From the NCBI RefSeq assembly GCF_037154075.1, contig NZ_JBANRJ010000001.1, forward strand, positions 3,219,501-3,283,500: 64,000 bases of DNA. Reading direction: 5' to 3'. Shown piece by piece: positions 26,411 to 36,063 of the stretch. Every line of letters begins with the position of its first letter. Position 1 is the stretch's first letter. The stretch comes from Sphingobium aromaticiconvertens (GTDB lineage Bacteria > Pseudomonadota > Alphaproteobacteria > Sphingomonadales > Sphingomonadaceae). Under the pieces are notes generated by a model that saw nothing but the letters and a program-made list of their open reading frames with translations, did not search any database and was not told where the DNA came from. A program made the translations under genes and the position numbers.

Positions 26411-28914
26411 GGCAGGGTCTCCTCTTCATGGGGGTGGTCTGGCTGGGAATGATCTGGCGCGGCCGGAACAGCGGGTTCGGTCGGCTCAGTGCGATTGGTG
26501 AGGTTCGGGATCAGATCTGCGGCCCAACCGGCACCGCGATGGCGCAGCCAGGCGGCAAGGAAGCCGTTGCGCCCGTGCTCCGCCATGAGGTTTGCTATCA
26601 GGGCCTGGTCTGATTTGGCGGAAGCGGCGCAGAGCGCGAGGCCGACCTCGCTGAGACCCAGCTCGAACAGTCGATTGCCGCGCCGCGACTGGCAATAATA
26701 GTCCCGCTTGGGCGTCGCCCGTGCGAGGATTTCGATCTGCCGATCGTTGAGGCCGAAGCGGCGGTAGATCGCGGTGATCTGCGGCTCGATGGCGCGCTCG
26801 TTCGGCAACAAAAGTCGCGTCGGGCAGCTTTCGATGATGGCGGGCGCGATGTTGCTGCCGTCGATGTCGGAGAGCGATTGCGTGGCGAAGATGACGGACG
26901 CGTTCTTCTTCCTGAGCGTCTTCAGCCATTCGCGGAGCTGATTGGCGAAGCCTTCATCATCCAGCGCCAGCCAGCCTTCATCGATGATGAGAAGCGTTGG
27001 GCGCCCGTCGAGCCGGTCGCCGATGCGGTGAAACAGATAGGCCAGCACCGCAGGCGCAGCGCCCGTGCCGACCAGCCCCTCGATCTCAAAGGCTTGCACG
27101 TCGGCATGACCGAGATGTTCAGCTTCAGCATCGAGCAACCGTCCATAGGCGCCGCCAACGCAGTATGGCCGCAGTGCCTGCTTGAGATCATTGGATTGCA
27201 GCAGGACCGCGAGCCCGGTGATAGTGCGCTCCCCGATCGGCGCAGAGGCCAGGGAGTTCAGTGCTGTCCAGATATGTTCCTTGACGTCGGGCGTGAGTGT
27301 AATGCCTTCACGCATGAGGATCGCGCCTATCCAGTCGGCGGCCCAGGCACGCTCATAGGTGTCGTCGATGCGCGCCAGCGGTTGGAGGGAGACGGACGCC
27401 TCGTCTCCTTCCGTCAGCCCGCCGCCAAGGTCATGCCAATCGCCGCGCATGGCGAGCGATGCAGCCCGGATGCTGCCACCGAAATCGAAGGCGAAGATCT
27501 GGGAGCGTTCGTAGCGGCGGAACTGCAGCGCCATCAGCGCCAGCAGCACGGATTTTCCTGCGCCGGTCGGGCCGACGACGAGGGTATGGCCGACATCGCC
27601 GATATGAAGGGAAAGCCGGAACGGCGTCGAACCCTCGGTTTTGCCGTAAAGCAAGGGGGGCGCTCCGAGATGTTCGTTCCGTTCCGGCCCCGCCCACACG
27701 GCCGATAGAGGAACCATGTGGGCAAGGTTGAGCGTCGAGACCGGTGGCTGGCGGACGTTCGCGTAGGCGTGCCCGGGCAAGGAGCCTAGCCAGGCATCGA
27801 CGGCATTGACGGTTTCCGGCATGGCCGTGAAGTCGCGGCCCTGGATGATCTTCTCAACCAGCCGCAGCTTCTCGTCGGCGATGCGCGGGTCGGCATCCCA
27901 GACGGTGATTGTCGCAGTCACATAGGCCATGCCGGCCATGTCGGCGCCAAGTTCCTGCAGGGCCATGTCGGCGTCTAGCGCCTTGTTCGACGCATCCGTG
28001 TCCACCAACGCGGATTGCTCGTTGGTCATCACCTCTTTCAGGATCGCGGCGATGGACTTGCGCTTGGCGAACCACTGGCGGCGGATCTTGGTCAGCAGCT
28101 TCGTGGCGTCCGTCTTGTCCATCAGGACCGCGCGGGTGGACCAACGATAAGGAAAGGCCAGCCTGTTCATCTCATCGAGCAGACCGGGCGTCGTCGCGGT
28201 CGGGAAACCTGTAATAGTCAGGATACGCAGATGCTGATCACCCAGGCGCGGTTCCAGCCCGCCGGTCAGCGGCTGATCGGCCAGCAGCGCGTCGAGATGC
28301 ATCGGCACTTCAGGCACACGCACGCGGTGACGGTTCGTGGAAATTGTCGAGTGGAGATAGGTCAGCGTCGCCGCGTCATCGATCCAGTGGCATTCGGGCA
28401 TGAAGCCGTCGAGCAGCGCCAGCACGCGGTCGGTGCGGTCGATGAAGCCGCGCATCACCTCCCATGGATTGACGCCGGATTGCTCGCGGCCCTCATAGAG
28501 CCAGGTCTCGGCACGGGCGGCATCCTCGGCAGGCGGCAGCCAGAGGAAAGTTAGGAAATAGCCCGATACGAAATGCGTGCCGGCTTCCTCGAAGACCGCC
28601 TTGCGTTCGGCATCGACCAGCGCCGAGGCTGCATCGGGAAACGTGCTGTCAGGATAGGTCGCAGCCTCCGAACGCTGCGCCTCAACGAAGATCGACCAGC
28701 CAGAGCCAAGGCGGCGCACGGCATTGTTGATCCGACCAGCGACTGCGACGAGTTCGGCTGCGACAGCGGAATCGAGGTCCGGCCCCCGGAATTTGGCTGT
28801 TCTCTGGAAACTGCCATCCTTGTTCAGCACGACGCCGGAACCGACCAGCGCGGCCCAGGGCAGGAAATCCGCAAGGCGGGTTGCGGTACGGCGATATTCG
28901 ATGAGGTTCATCAT
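26407..28914 (-). CDS. trbE: Conjugative transfer ATPase TrbE (VirB4-like)
   Basis: An 835-residue ATPase that powers pilus assembly. The CagE/TrbE N-terminal domain is followed by Walker A in VGPTGAGKSVLLALMALQF (about 440-460) and Walker B in LLIIDEGWLALDDEGF (about 640). I chose ATG 28914 (next ATG 28911) ten bases after the trbD stop. The frame is open for a further 59 codons, but those run back into trbD. Family length is normal. Confidence 0.94.
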   Translation of the reverse strand: MMNLIEYRRTATRLADFLPWAALVGSGVVLNKDGSFQRTAKFRGPDLDSAVAAELVAVAGRINNAVRRLGSGWSIFVEAQRSEAATYPDSTFPDAASALVDAERKAVFEEAGTHFVSGYFLTFLWLPPAEDAARAETWLYEGREQSGVNPWEVMRGFIDRTDRVLALLDGFMPECHWIDDAATLTYLHSTISTNRHRVRVPEVPMHLDALLADQPLTGGLEPRLGDQHLRILTITGFPTATTPGLLDEMNRLAFPYRWSTRAVLMDKTDATKLLTKIRRQWFAKRKSIAAILKEVMTNEQSALVDTDASNKALDADMALQELGADMAGMAYVTATITVWDADPRIADEKLRLVEKIIQGRDFTAMPETVNAVDAWLGSLPGHAYANVRQPPVSTLNLAHMVPLSAVWAGPERNEHLGAPPLLYGKTEGSTPFRLSLHIGDVGHTLVVGPTGAGKSVLLALMALQFRRYERSQIFAFDFGGSIRAASLAMRGDWHDLGGGLTEGDEASVSLQPLARIDDTYERAWAADWIGAILMREGITLTPDVKEHIWTALNSLASAPIGERTITGLAVLLQSNDLKQALRPYCVGGAYGRLLDAEAEHLGHADVQAFEIEGLVGTGAAPAVLAYLFHRIGDRLDGRPTLLIIDEGWLALDDEGFANQLREWLKTLRKKNASVIFATQSLSDIDGSNIAPAIIESCPTRLLLPNERAIEPQITAIYRRFGLNDRQIEILARATPKRDYYCQSRRGNRLFELGLSEVGLALCAASAKSDQALIANLMAEHGRNGFLAAWLRHRGAGWAADLIPNLTNRTEPTEPAVPAAPDHSQPDHPHEEETLP

Positions 28915-28924
28915 GGCCGCGCCC

Positions 28925-29206
28925 TCACACTGAAAGATGACCGGGGATGCGCAGATGCCTGCGCCCGACCTCGACGAAGAGCGGATCGCGTTTCGCAGCC
29001 CAGACCGCGAGAAAGTGGCCGACTGCCCAGATGGCGAGACCGACCAGCCAGAGACGCAGGCCGAGGCCCACGGCTCCGGCCAGCGTGCCATTGATGATGG
29101 CGATGGAGCGCGGTGCGCCGCCGAGCAGGATATGTTCCGTCAGCGCGCGGTGGACCGGGACGGAAAATCCCGGCACCGCGTCGAGTTGCTCAAAGCCGAC
29201 CGCCAT
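28925..29206 (-). CDS. trbD: Conjugative transfer protein TrbD (VirB3-like)
   Basis: A 93-residue inner-membrane protein with two hydrophobic segments (about 35-70). FSVPVHRALTEHILLGGAPRS is the VirB3/TrbD signature region. The ATG start shares its A with the trbC stop (TGATG), which fixes the start; a much longer open frame upstream is a shadow of trbC/trbB. Confidence 0.9.
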   Translation of the reverse strand: MAVGFEQLDAVPGFSVPVHRALTEHILLGGAPRSIAIINGTLAGAVGLGLRLWLVGLAIWAVGHFLAVWAAKRDPLFVEVGRRHLRIPGHLSV

Positions 29207-29538
29207 CAGACGAGCGCCCCGCCGCCAAACGAGAAAAACGACAGGAAGAAGCTCGACGCCGCGAAGGCGATGGACAGACCGAATACGATCTGGATCAGCT
29301 TGCGAAAGCCGCCGCCTGTATCGCCGAAGGCCAGTGCAAGGCCGGTGGAGATAATGACGATGACGGCGATGATCTTGGCAACCGGCCCTTCGATCGACTG
29401 AAGGATGCTCTGGAGCGGCGCTTCCCACGGCATGGACGAACCTGAAGCGTGCGCGGCCGGGGCGAGCATCAGGCTGATGGAAACGGCGGTAACGGCTGTT
29501 GCCATGACGCGGTAGCCGCGCGAAATCGTGCGGATCAT
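29206..29538 (-). CDS. trbC: Conjugative pilin TrbC (VirB2-like)
   Basis: A 110-residue pilin precursor: a signal peptide ending APAAHA (about residue 31) and two membrane helices (about 52-72 and 85-105). In RP4 the matching pilin is cyclised by the TraF peptidase, and a TraF-like S26 peptidase is encoded at 41691-42236. The start overlaps the trbB stop by four bases. Confidence 0.92.
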   Translation of the reverse strand: MIRTISRGYRVMATAVTAVSISLMLAPAAHASGSSMPWEAPLQSILQSIEGPVAKIIAVIVIISTGLALAFGDTGGGFRKLIQIVFGLSIAFAASSFFLSFFSFGGGALV

Positions 29539-30542
29539 GAAGGATCTCCTTTCGAGGTGGTTGCCAAAGTGATGGGATGCGTGATGGCGTAGTCGCCGTC
29601 GGGGCCGAGCCCATCGACGCGGGCGAGTTCAACGAGACGGCGGGAAGATCCGCGTCCAGCAAGGACGGCAACAAGGCCGATCGTCTCGGCGATCAGGGCG
29701 CGGGGCACCGTGATAACGGCTTCCTGGATGAGCTGTTCGAGGCGGCGCAGCGCGCCGATGCCGGAACCGGCATGGATGGTGCCGATCCCGCCGGGATGCC
29801 CGGTGCCCCAGGCTTTGAGCAGATCGAGAGCTTCGGGACCGCGCACTTCGCCGATGGGGATGCGGTCGGGGCGCAGGCGCAGTGAGGAACGGACCAGGTC
29901 GGAAAGCGTCGCCACGCCATCTTTCGTCCGCATGGCGACAAGGTTCGGCGCGGCGCATTGTAGCTCGCGCGTGTCCTCGATGATGACGACGCGATCCGTG
30001 GTCTTCGCGACTTCGGCCAGCAGCGCATTGGTCAGCGTGGTCTTGCCGGTCGAGGTGCCGCCCGCGACAAGGATATTGGCCCGGGTGGCGACGTTCAGGC
30101 GCAACACCTCGGCCTGAAGACTGGTCATAATTCCGGCTGTCACATAGTCGTCGAGCGTGAAAACGGAGACGGCAGGCTTGCGGATGGCAAAGGTTGGAGC
30201 AGCGACCACCGGCGGCAATAGTCCTTCGAACCGTTCGCCGGTCTCGGGCAGCTCGGCCGAGACACGCGGGCTACGGGCATGAACCTCGACCCCGACATGA
30301 TGGGCGACCAGCCGGACGATCCGCTCGCCATCGGCGGCGGACAATCGCTCCCCCGTATCGGCCAGACCTTCGGAGAGCCGGTCCACCCAGATGCGGCCGT
30401 CCGGGTTCAGCATCACCTCGACCACGCCGGGATCTTCCAGAAATCGGGCAATGGATGCCCCCAGCGCGGTACGCAGCATCCGCGCGCCACGGGCAAGCGC
30501 TTCCGGTTTCTGATGTGATGCGGTCATGGCGGCCCCGTTCAT
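29535..30542 (-). CDS. trbB: Conjugative transfer ATPase TrbB (VirB11-like)
   Basis: A 335-residue hexameric traffic ATPase and the first gene of the trb cluster. Walker A is [16 protein letters not shown] (about 155-170), followed by the Asp box [12 protein letters not shown], Walker [13 protein letters not shown] and the His box [16 protein letters not shown] 30542 has no obvious ribosome site. The internal ATG at 30527 has GGGG nearby and could be the true start. Confidence 0.93.
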   Translation of the reverse strand: MNGAAMTASHQKPEALARGARMLRTALGASIARFLEDPGVVEVMLNPDGRIWVDRLSEGLADTGERLSAADGERIVRLVAHHVGVEVHARSPRVSAELPETGERFEGLLPPVVAAPTFAIRKPAVSVFTLDDYVTAGIMTSLQAEVLRLNVATRANILVAGGTSTGKTTLTNALLAEVAKTTDRVVIIEDTRELQCAAPNLVAMRTKDGVATLSDLVRSSLRLRPDRIPIGEVRGPEALDLLKAWGTGHPGGIGTIHAGSGIGALRRLEQLIQEAVITVPRALIAETIGLVAVLAGRGSSRRLVELARVDGLGPDGDYAITHPITLATTSKGDPS

Positions 30543-30562
30543 GATGGGACGCGCAAAAGACG

Positions 30563-30579
30563 GACCCCGGATCGGGGTC
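30563..30579. terminator. Candidate terminator hairpin between hamB and trbB
   Basis: GACCCCG-GAT-CGGGGTC gives a 7-bp stem with a 3-base loop. On the minus strand it is followed by CGTCTTTT, on the plus strand by CGATTAAAA. It could end hamB transcription before trbB, although the T run is short. Confidence 0.4.
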
Positions 30580-30724
30580 GATTAAAAGAGCCTGATTATG
30601 GGCTATTTCAACAGATGTTTACGCGCGTGCGGGCATCGGCGGCCGACGGCGGAAAATCGGAGGGCCAGCGAACAGAGGAGCGAAGTCGCGTTTCGCGGCA
30701 ATCACGAAAAATCTCGAACAGTCA

Positions 30725-33700
30725 TCACCGCCAACGCGAGCGCGCAAACACACGACGCACGCTCGGCTGTGCAACCGTATCAAGCACATAATCATTGGCG
30801 ATGTCGCTGGAGTCATAGTGCCTAGGCTCGTCGGACGATCGCGCGAGTTCGTATCCGGCCGCATCGACCCAGAGCACTTCCTCGTCACCAGCGATGGGCA
30901 GCACACTGTACCGCCGCATCGCTCCGGTTGTGCCTGTAAGCTCGGCTTCATCCGGCACTGGCTCGACGCGTTCCCGCTCACGAGCAGGCAAGCCGCGCTC
31001 CCACGCGAGAAAGTGCTGGGGGCTGATGAGATCTTCGCTCGTCGGATTTTTGACTTCTGCCTCAAGCCATTCATCGAACGATGATCGCAACTCTTCCGCA
31101 TCTTCACGGGTCTTAGCCCGCCCTTGGGCAAGGGCGAATGCAACGAACGGATCGAGCGTACCCCATCGCAGCAGTTCTCGTGCCCAGAAACCAAACCAAG
31201 GCAATCCGGTCGTGGCCTTCCATGCATCAAGCGAAGGCACAGCAAGCGGATCACCCGCCCCAGCCGTCCACTTTTGGGCGACGACAGCACCGATCGCCAC
31301 TCCGAGCCTGAATTCCAAATTATCGGCAACGAAGCGTTGCCGGGCACGCAAATTACCGGCTTCCGGCACTTCACCACCCGGTCCGCGCATCCACCAGGCG
31401 AGGACGTCCGTCCAGGTCGCGAGTATGTTCTGATCGCCCACGGTGTCGCGAACGCGGAATCCAAACCCGCGATCACTCTTAAGCAATTCTCCTAGCGCCG
31501 TGAACCGGGCGAGTCGTTGCGCAGGCGTATCGCTGCCATAGTTCACGGCTTCGGTCAGCTTTTCGGAGATGGCTGGTGCGACGGCTTCGAAGCGGCGGCC
31601 GACATAGGGTGAGAAGCCATATTGGTAGAGCCGACGTCGTTCTTCGGCGTCGGGATAAATCTCTTCGACAATGGCGCGTCCTCGCCGCACGATTGCTTGT
31701 TCGAGCCAGGCTTCCTGCGCCGCTGCCGCCATCGTGAATGTCTTCTGCCAGAGCGCCGCAAGCTTGGCTTCCGCCTGCGCGCCATCGAGACCGTCGTCGA
31801 GGAGACTGAGTTCCTCAAGCGCGGTCATGACAAAGGAATCGAGCTCATCAACGGTATCCGCCAGTCGCGCTAAGTCACTGGTGGCGCCGGTGCCAGCATC
31901 GTCGCTCAGTTCCTCGGGCTGAACCTGATCCAGCCAGTCGAGAAATGCCTCGTCGGTGACGTGGCCGAAATATAGCGACGCCTTGTTGCGAAGCTCCTGA
32001 AGCAACATTGCCAGCGGGCTGAGAGTGGCGTCGCCGGCAAGCTCGTCGAGACGCAGGTTCTCACGAAGCACGTTATAATCTTCCCTAAGAGCGCCCACCT
32101 GATTGTGCTGTGTCTGCTTCTGGCCGTTCGCAGTGGTGGCGATCGTCGTCGGGAGCGCGACGAGGGTCAGGCCTTCCATTCCCTTGGTGGCACCAGGGCG
32201 TCCGGCCCGGCCGGCAAGGTTACGAAACTCCGCCGGTGTGTACGGCGTGATGATCGGCTTCTGCTTCACATTGTCGTACGCGCTGCGCTTGAGCGAGGTC
32301 ACGAAGATGATGTCAAAAGGAAGATTCACGCCCTCCGTGAGGGTCGCTGTCGCGACCGTGATCGGACAGACCTTCTCGTCGATCATCTGCACCATGAGGC
32401 GACGCAGGCGTTGCGGCATCTGCCCATGACTTGTCGCGATGCCGCGGTCCAGCAGCGCGACTTCATAGGATTCCGGGCCGCAATAATCGACACAGGCTGC
32501 TCTTGCTTCTGCGAACATGGCGCCAAGCCTACCTTCGGGCGGGACATAGGCAGAGAGCCCTTGCCAGGCCGGCAGATCGAATGACTTAGCATACCAGCCC
32601 ATCGTCTCTTCGGGCTTCTGAGCCAACGAGATCAAAATCCGACGATTAGTCGCAGCGAGATGAAGCGCAGTCCATAAAACCGTGACCTGATTGAAACAGT
32701 ACAGGCTCCGGCGCATGTCTGGCGGGAGCTGTGCCATCGGAGGTATGGTGAGGTTGAGATACACAGGGGCGTCGCGGCCCCGTACGTAGAGTGGCCGACC
32801 ATTCATCAAGTCGAGCAACATCGTACTGCGTCGTTCCGATGCGGTCTCGAGCACTCCGATGACCTGCCGGGTACTGCGATAGCGGGTGCCTATCGCCTGC
32901 GCGTCCGCGTCGCCTTCCATCCAGCGCGCGACCGGCCCGGCCGCGCCACCGGCGACCGCTGTCAACGCGATGCGGACGATGTCGGGGGCCTGTGTCAGCA
33001 AACGCGCGACAAAGCTCTCCAGCCGCAGCGCACGACTACTGTGATCGGCAAAGGCATTACGGCCACTCTCGGTGTCTTCGGGCAACACCTGGTGCGCCTC
33101 GTCGACAATGAGCAACCGCAGCCGGCCGAGGAGCAGCGGCGCAAGGTAGCGCATCAGCGCATCTGCCTTCTCGACCGTCGCGATCAAAACGGTCGGGCGA
33201 TCAGCGTTGAGCCAATAGTCGGTAATGCCCCAATCCGCGCCACCATAGAGCCCGGTGATGATCAGATCGCGCCCGAGTTCAGAGGTCAGTTTTGCCTCGA
33301 CTTCGCCGGCGAGCGCGCGCGACGGCACGACGTAGAGCGCAAGCGGTATAACATCGCCATGATCGCGCAGCAGCAATTCTTTGATGAGACCGAGGTTGGC
33401 AACGAGCGTTTTGCCCGACCCCGTTGGCGTACAGAGTGCGAAGGACGAATTCTCCAGTAGTCGGGTGATACCCGCCAGTTGCGAAGACCAGAGGATACCT
33501 CGTCCTCGCGCAAACTGATCGCGCCCAAAGGCTAGCATACGGGGCATGCGTTCGAGATTCAGTTGGCCGAGCGCCCGCACCGACCGATAGATGCTCGCAG
33601 CTGCAAATCGCTCGCCCACTTGGCGTAGAAGGCCGATCAGCAGTGAGACGTCGTCGCTGAAGGTGCGGACCGCCATTGAGTCTAAAGCCTTGAGTTTGGC

Positions 33701-34348
33701 GGCAGCCTTTCTGAGGCGGGCATCATCACCGCGCCGTGCGGAATCCGCAAAGAGACCAAGCGCCCGGACTAGCTCAACGGTAAAGTACCACGCGAGGCGG
33801 TCGTCGTTTTGCTCTTCGAGAATGCGTGGGGAAGCGTCTGCGGCGGTTAGGCCGGGGTGCTGCTTCCAGAAAGCCATCGCGAGAGTCAGGACCTCATCGA
33901 AATCGGCCCGAAGAAAGGCAGCAAAAAGCGCGGGTCCATCTTCGTCGAGGTCGAGCTGGCCAAGTAGGCCCGAAGCCATCGCAGGGAGACCGCCGAGCTG
34001 GAATGCCGCCCCAGAGAGTAACTCGATCGGGGCAAACATTTTAGTCCCGTCGTTGGACCGCGCCAGCCATTCGAGAATTTCGCCTGCTCTTCGGTAGCAG
34101 TCGATAGCCCGTGGCGCTTCATAGCCTTCAATCTCGGCGAAAATCTCGGCCGCGTGCAGCAGGCGGCGCGCATCGGCGAGCTGTCCTTCCGAATCGGCTT
34201 GGCTCCATCCGATCGTGTCGACCTGCCAGCCAATCTGAAGGCAGCGCACGTATGAGCGGGCCTGGTTGGCGGAGATTTCATTCTCGAGGGCCAATCCAAT
34301 GCGGGCGCCGTTGGCGAGGTCGAGGCGCTCCGGATCGTAGGCAGGCAT
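30725..34348 (-). CDS. hamB: Hachiman helicase HamB
   Basis: A 1207-residue superfamily 2 helicase of the Ski2-like kind. A 270-residue N-terminal helical region precedes Walker A CTPTGSGKTLVAN (about 310), DEAH in LLIVDEAHQVL (about 412), and motif VI region NLAGRAGRPGA (about 720). The C-terminal 450 residues are mostly helical. The ATG shares its A with the hamA stop (TGATG), so I use 34348 rather than the GTG at 34360. In Hachiman, HamB senses damaged or phage DNA and unleashes the HamA nuclease. The same pair of families also occurs in AbpAB, which I cannot fully exclude. Confidence 0.85.
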   Translation of the reverse strand: MPAYDPERLDLANGARIGLALENEISANQARSYVRCLQIGWQVDTIGWSQADSEGQLADARRLLHAAEIFAEIEGYEAPRAIDCYRRAGEILEWLARSNDGTKMFAPIELLSGAAFQLGGLPAMASGLLGQLDLDEDGPALFAAFLRADFDEVLTLAMAFWKQHPGLTAADASPRILEEQNDDRLAWYFTVELVRALGLFADSARRGDDARLRKAAAKLKALDSMAVRTFSDDVSLLIGLLRQVGERFAAASIYRSVRALGQLNLERMPRMLAFGRDQFARGRGILWSSQLAGITRLLENSSFALCTPTGSGKTLVANLGLIKELLLRDHGDVIPLALYVVPSRALAGEVEAKLTSELGRDLIITGLYGGADWGITDYWLNADRPTVLIATVEKADALMRYLAPLLLGRLRLLIVDEAHQVLPEDTESGRNAFADHSSRALRLESFVARLLTQAPDIVRIALTAVAGGAAGPVARWMEGDADAQAIGTRYRSTRQVIGVLETASERRSTMLLDLMNGRPLYVRGRDAPVYLNLTIPPMAQLPPDMRRSLYCFNQVTVLWTALHLAATNRRILISLAQKPEETMGWYAKSFDLPAWQGLSAYVPPEGRLGAMFAEARAACVDYCGPESYEVALLDRGIATSHGQMPQRLRRLMVQMIDEKVCPITVATATLTEGVNLPFDIIFVTSLKRSAYDNVKQKPIITPYTPAEFRNLAGRAGRPGATKGMEGLTLVALPTTIATTANGQKQTQHNQVGALREDYNVLRENLRLDELAGDATLSPLAMLLQELRNKASLYFGHVTDEAFLDWLDQVQPEELSDDAGTGATSDLARLADTVDELDSFVMTALEELSLLDDGLDGAQAEAKLAALWQKTFTMAAAAQEAWLEQAIVRRGRAIVEEIYPDAEERRRLYQYGFSPYVGRRFEAVAPAISEKLTEAVNYGSDTPAQRLARFTALGELLKSDRGFGFRVRDTVGDQNILATWTDVLAWWMRGPGGEVPEAGNLRARQRFVADNLEFRLGVAIGAVVAQKWTAGAGDPLAVPSLDAWKATTGLPWFGFWARELLRWGTLDPFVAFALAQGRAKTREDAEELRSSFDEWLEAEVKNPTSEDLISPQHFLAWERGLPARERERVEPVPDEAELTGTTGAMRRYSVLPIAGDEEVLWVDAAGYELARSSDEPRHYDSSDIANDYVLDTVAQPSVRRVFARSRWR

Positions 34349-35301
34349 CAGGCGCACCACAAAGCGTCATAGACGCCGTCGATCAGATCTTCGCCGTCGG
34401 TCAGAATAAGCTCGACTACCTGAAGGTCGTGCGGCGCAGTGTAGTCATCGGGAAGGGCTTCCCATGGGATGAGAGATGTCTTGGCCTTTCGACTAGGCAC
34501 GTCACCACCGGAAATCATGATCAGGTTAGTGCGCGGCAACGGCTCGGCGCCCTTGACTACCAGCACGCGATCAATCGTGGCGATCGCGGCCGAAAAGGCA
34601 TCTGGATCAATCTCTCGGAGTAGTCGCTGCAATTGCCGCAACCCGTGCGGTGCCGGTATGTCCCGATTGATCTGAAACCAAATGCCTTTTCCGTCGTGTG
34701 CCGCGATCCCCGTCGCCGGATCGGTCTTTTTCTTTCCATACAGGAGGTCGGCGACAACCGCAGGCTGGAGCTTCTTACGCCATTTGGCCTCACCGGCGAT
34801 GAAACGGATCACTTCGCCCGCGTCATTGAGTGCCAGCGCCAAGAAATCCGAACCACGGCGACCATAAACCTCACGCTTGCGCTCCTCGTCGCGCGCCAGA
34901 GCGAAGAGATAGGCCTCGGCATCTTCGTGAAAGCGGAACAGGAAAACTGGAATTACCCAGTGGTGACCGCCGACGAACTCATAATGCTCGGTTAGCATGC
35001 CGGCCATGACTTCACCGAAGAGCCCACGCCGCGTAATCGATGGGAGCATATTGGGATAGGTTGCATGCGCGCCGGGCGCGTCAGCATCGGGATGAAGGTC
35101 GATGCCCAATTGCTCATGAAAATAAGCTCGTGCATCAGTGTGCGCTGATTCGAAGTAGCCGACGAAATCCTGGATCAGATCTTCGTCGCACTCACAATTC
35201 TGCTCCAGCAGAAGATGGCCGTAGTTATCGACATCGCTCGGATATTTGGTGAGCCAGCGATCCAGAGCATTTTTCGGCGGCGAACAGGTGTGCAATGTCA
35301 A
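34348..35301 (-). CDS. hamA: Hachiman nuclease HamA (DUF1837)
   Basis: A 317-residue protein with a PD-(D/E)xK-like nuclease pattern: SDFLALALND followed by FIAGEAKWRKK (about residues 165-195), giving Asp, then Glu-x-Lys. DUF1837 proteins of this kind are the effectors of Hachiman. I prefer the TTG at 35301 because GGGGGAG lies nine bases upstream; a GTG at 35325 lengthens it by eight residues but has no ribosome site. The gene is coupled to hamB by TGATG. It lies 295 bases from copG with no gene between. Confidence 0.82.
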   Translation of the reverse strand: MTLHTCSPPKNALDRWLTKYPSDVDNYGHLLLEQNCECDEDLIQDFVGYFESAHTDARAYFHEQLGIDLHPDADAPGAHATYPNMLPSITRRGLFGEVMAGMLTEHYEFVGGHHWVIPVFLFRFHEDAEAYLFALARDEERKREVYGRRGSDFLALALNDAGEVIRFIAGEAKWRKKLQPAVVADLLYGKKKTDPATGIAAHDGKGIWFQINRDIPAPHGLRQLQRLLREIDPDAFSAAIATIDRVLVVKGAEPLPRTNLIMISGGDVPSRKAKTSLIPWEALPDDYTAPHDLQVVELILTDGEDLIDGVYDALWCA

Positions 35302-35596
35302 TGTGTTGGACTCCCCCACATACACTACGAGAATTGCTGCCGCTCATGAAGCGCTAAAGCGTCCATGCAAAAACGAATTCTACAGACGTATCTTAGGGGC
35401 GTTTACCTCCAATTCTTTTGTAACTGTCCAACATCCCAACCCCGCAGTTGACCCACAGTTTACGCTACCATCCGACGTCCGTCGCCCGGGGCGCGTACCA
35501 TTCGCTGTGCACGTTTTAACGGCGGCTTTCAGGCGCGACGTCCGGGCTTTACGACTGGGTTGGCGAAAAGCACATAGCAGTCATCAAATTCGGTTT

Positions 35597-36049
35597 TCAA
35601 TGATCCTGCGGTGGCAATGGCGTTTCGCGAGCCAACTGCTCCCCTGACATATCCCGCGACAGCTCCTTCAAAAATCTGTCGCCCGTTGCCAGCTTGCGTC
35701 CAAGGGTCAGAAGGAAGCCTTCGAACCTTTCGTTCCCCTTCGCCCGAGCTGATTCCTTCGCGGAATCCGGCAATGGCGGCGTTACCGTCAGCCAGAAGTG
35801 GATAAAGAGCGCCAGCGTCTCTCCCAACACGGCGAAATCCTCGTCCAGACCGTCTATCTGACGGCCAAGTTTGTCGAGACGGCGCGACATGGCGGCTTCC
35901 AGCCGCTCGGTCGTGTCACCAGACAGGAAGGACGCCACCGCGGCCTCGATCACTGCGGATTTGGAGACATTGCGACGCAGCGCCAGGGCTTCGACCTGTT
36001 TTAGCAGATCGGGCGCGAAATAGACGTTCATGCGAGTGCGGGTGGTCAT
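35597..36049 (-). CDS. CopG-type ribbon-helix-helix regulator of transfer genes
   Basis: A 150-residue protein. The N-terminal 45 residues (RMNVYFAPDLLKQVEALALRRNVSKSAVIEAAVASFL) match the CopG/MetJ ribbon-helix-helix fold. The rest, with a hydrophobic stretch FAVLGETLALFIHFWLTV (about 80-97), is of unknown function. The start at 36049 has GGGAGA upstream and lies 14 bases from the end of traG. In related ICEs this gene sits between traG and trbB; here the Hachiman pair separates them. Confidence 0.82.
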   Translation of the reverse strand: MTTRTRMNVYFAPDLLKQVEALALRRNVSKSAVIEAAVASFLSGDTTERLEAAMSRRLDKLGRQIDGLDEDFAVLGETLALFIHFWLTVTPPLPDSAKESARAKGNERFEGFLLTLGRKLATGDRFLKELSRDMSGEQLARETPLPPQDH

Positions 36050-36063
36050 GGCTGTCTCCCCTC

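Noticed and set aside
30725..35301. AbpAB instead of Hachiman
   Set aside because: Both use a DUF1837 protein and a helicase. Gene order, coupling and helicase size favour Hachiman, though I keep the alternative open in the feature note.
35246..35647. 133-codon plus-strand frame between hamA and copG
   Set aside because: Overlaps both flanking genes, no ribosome site and no recognisable domain.
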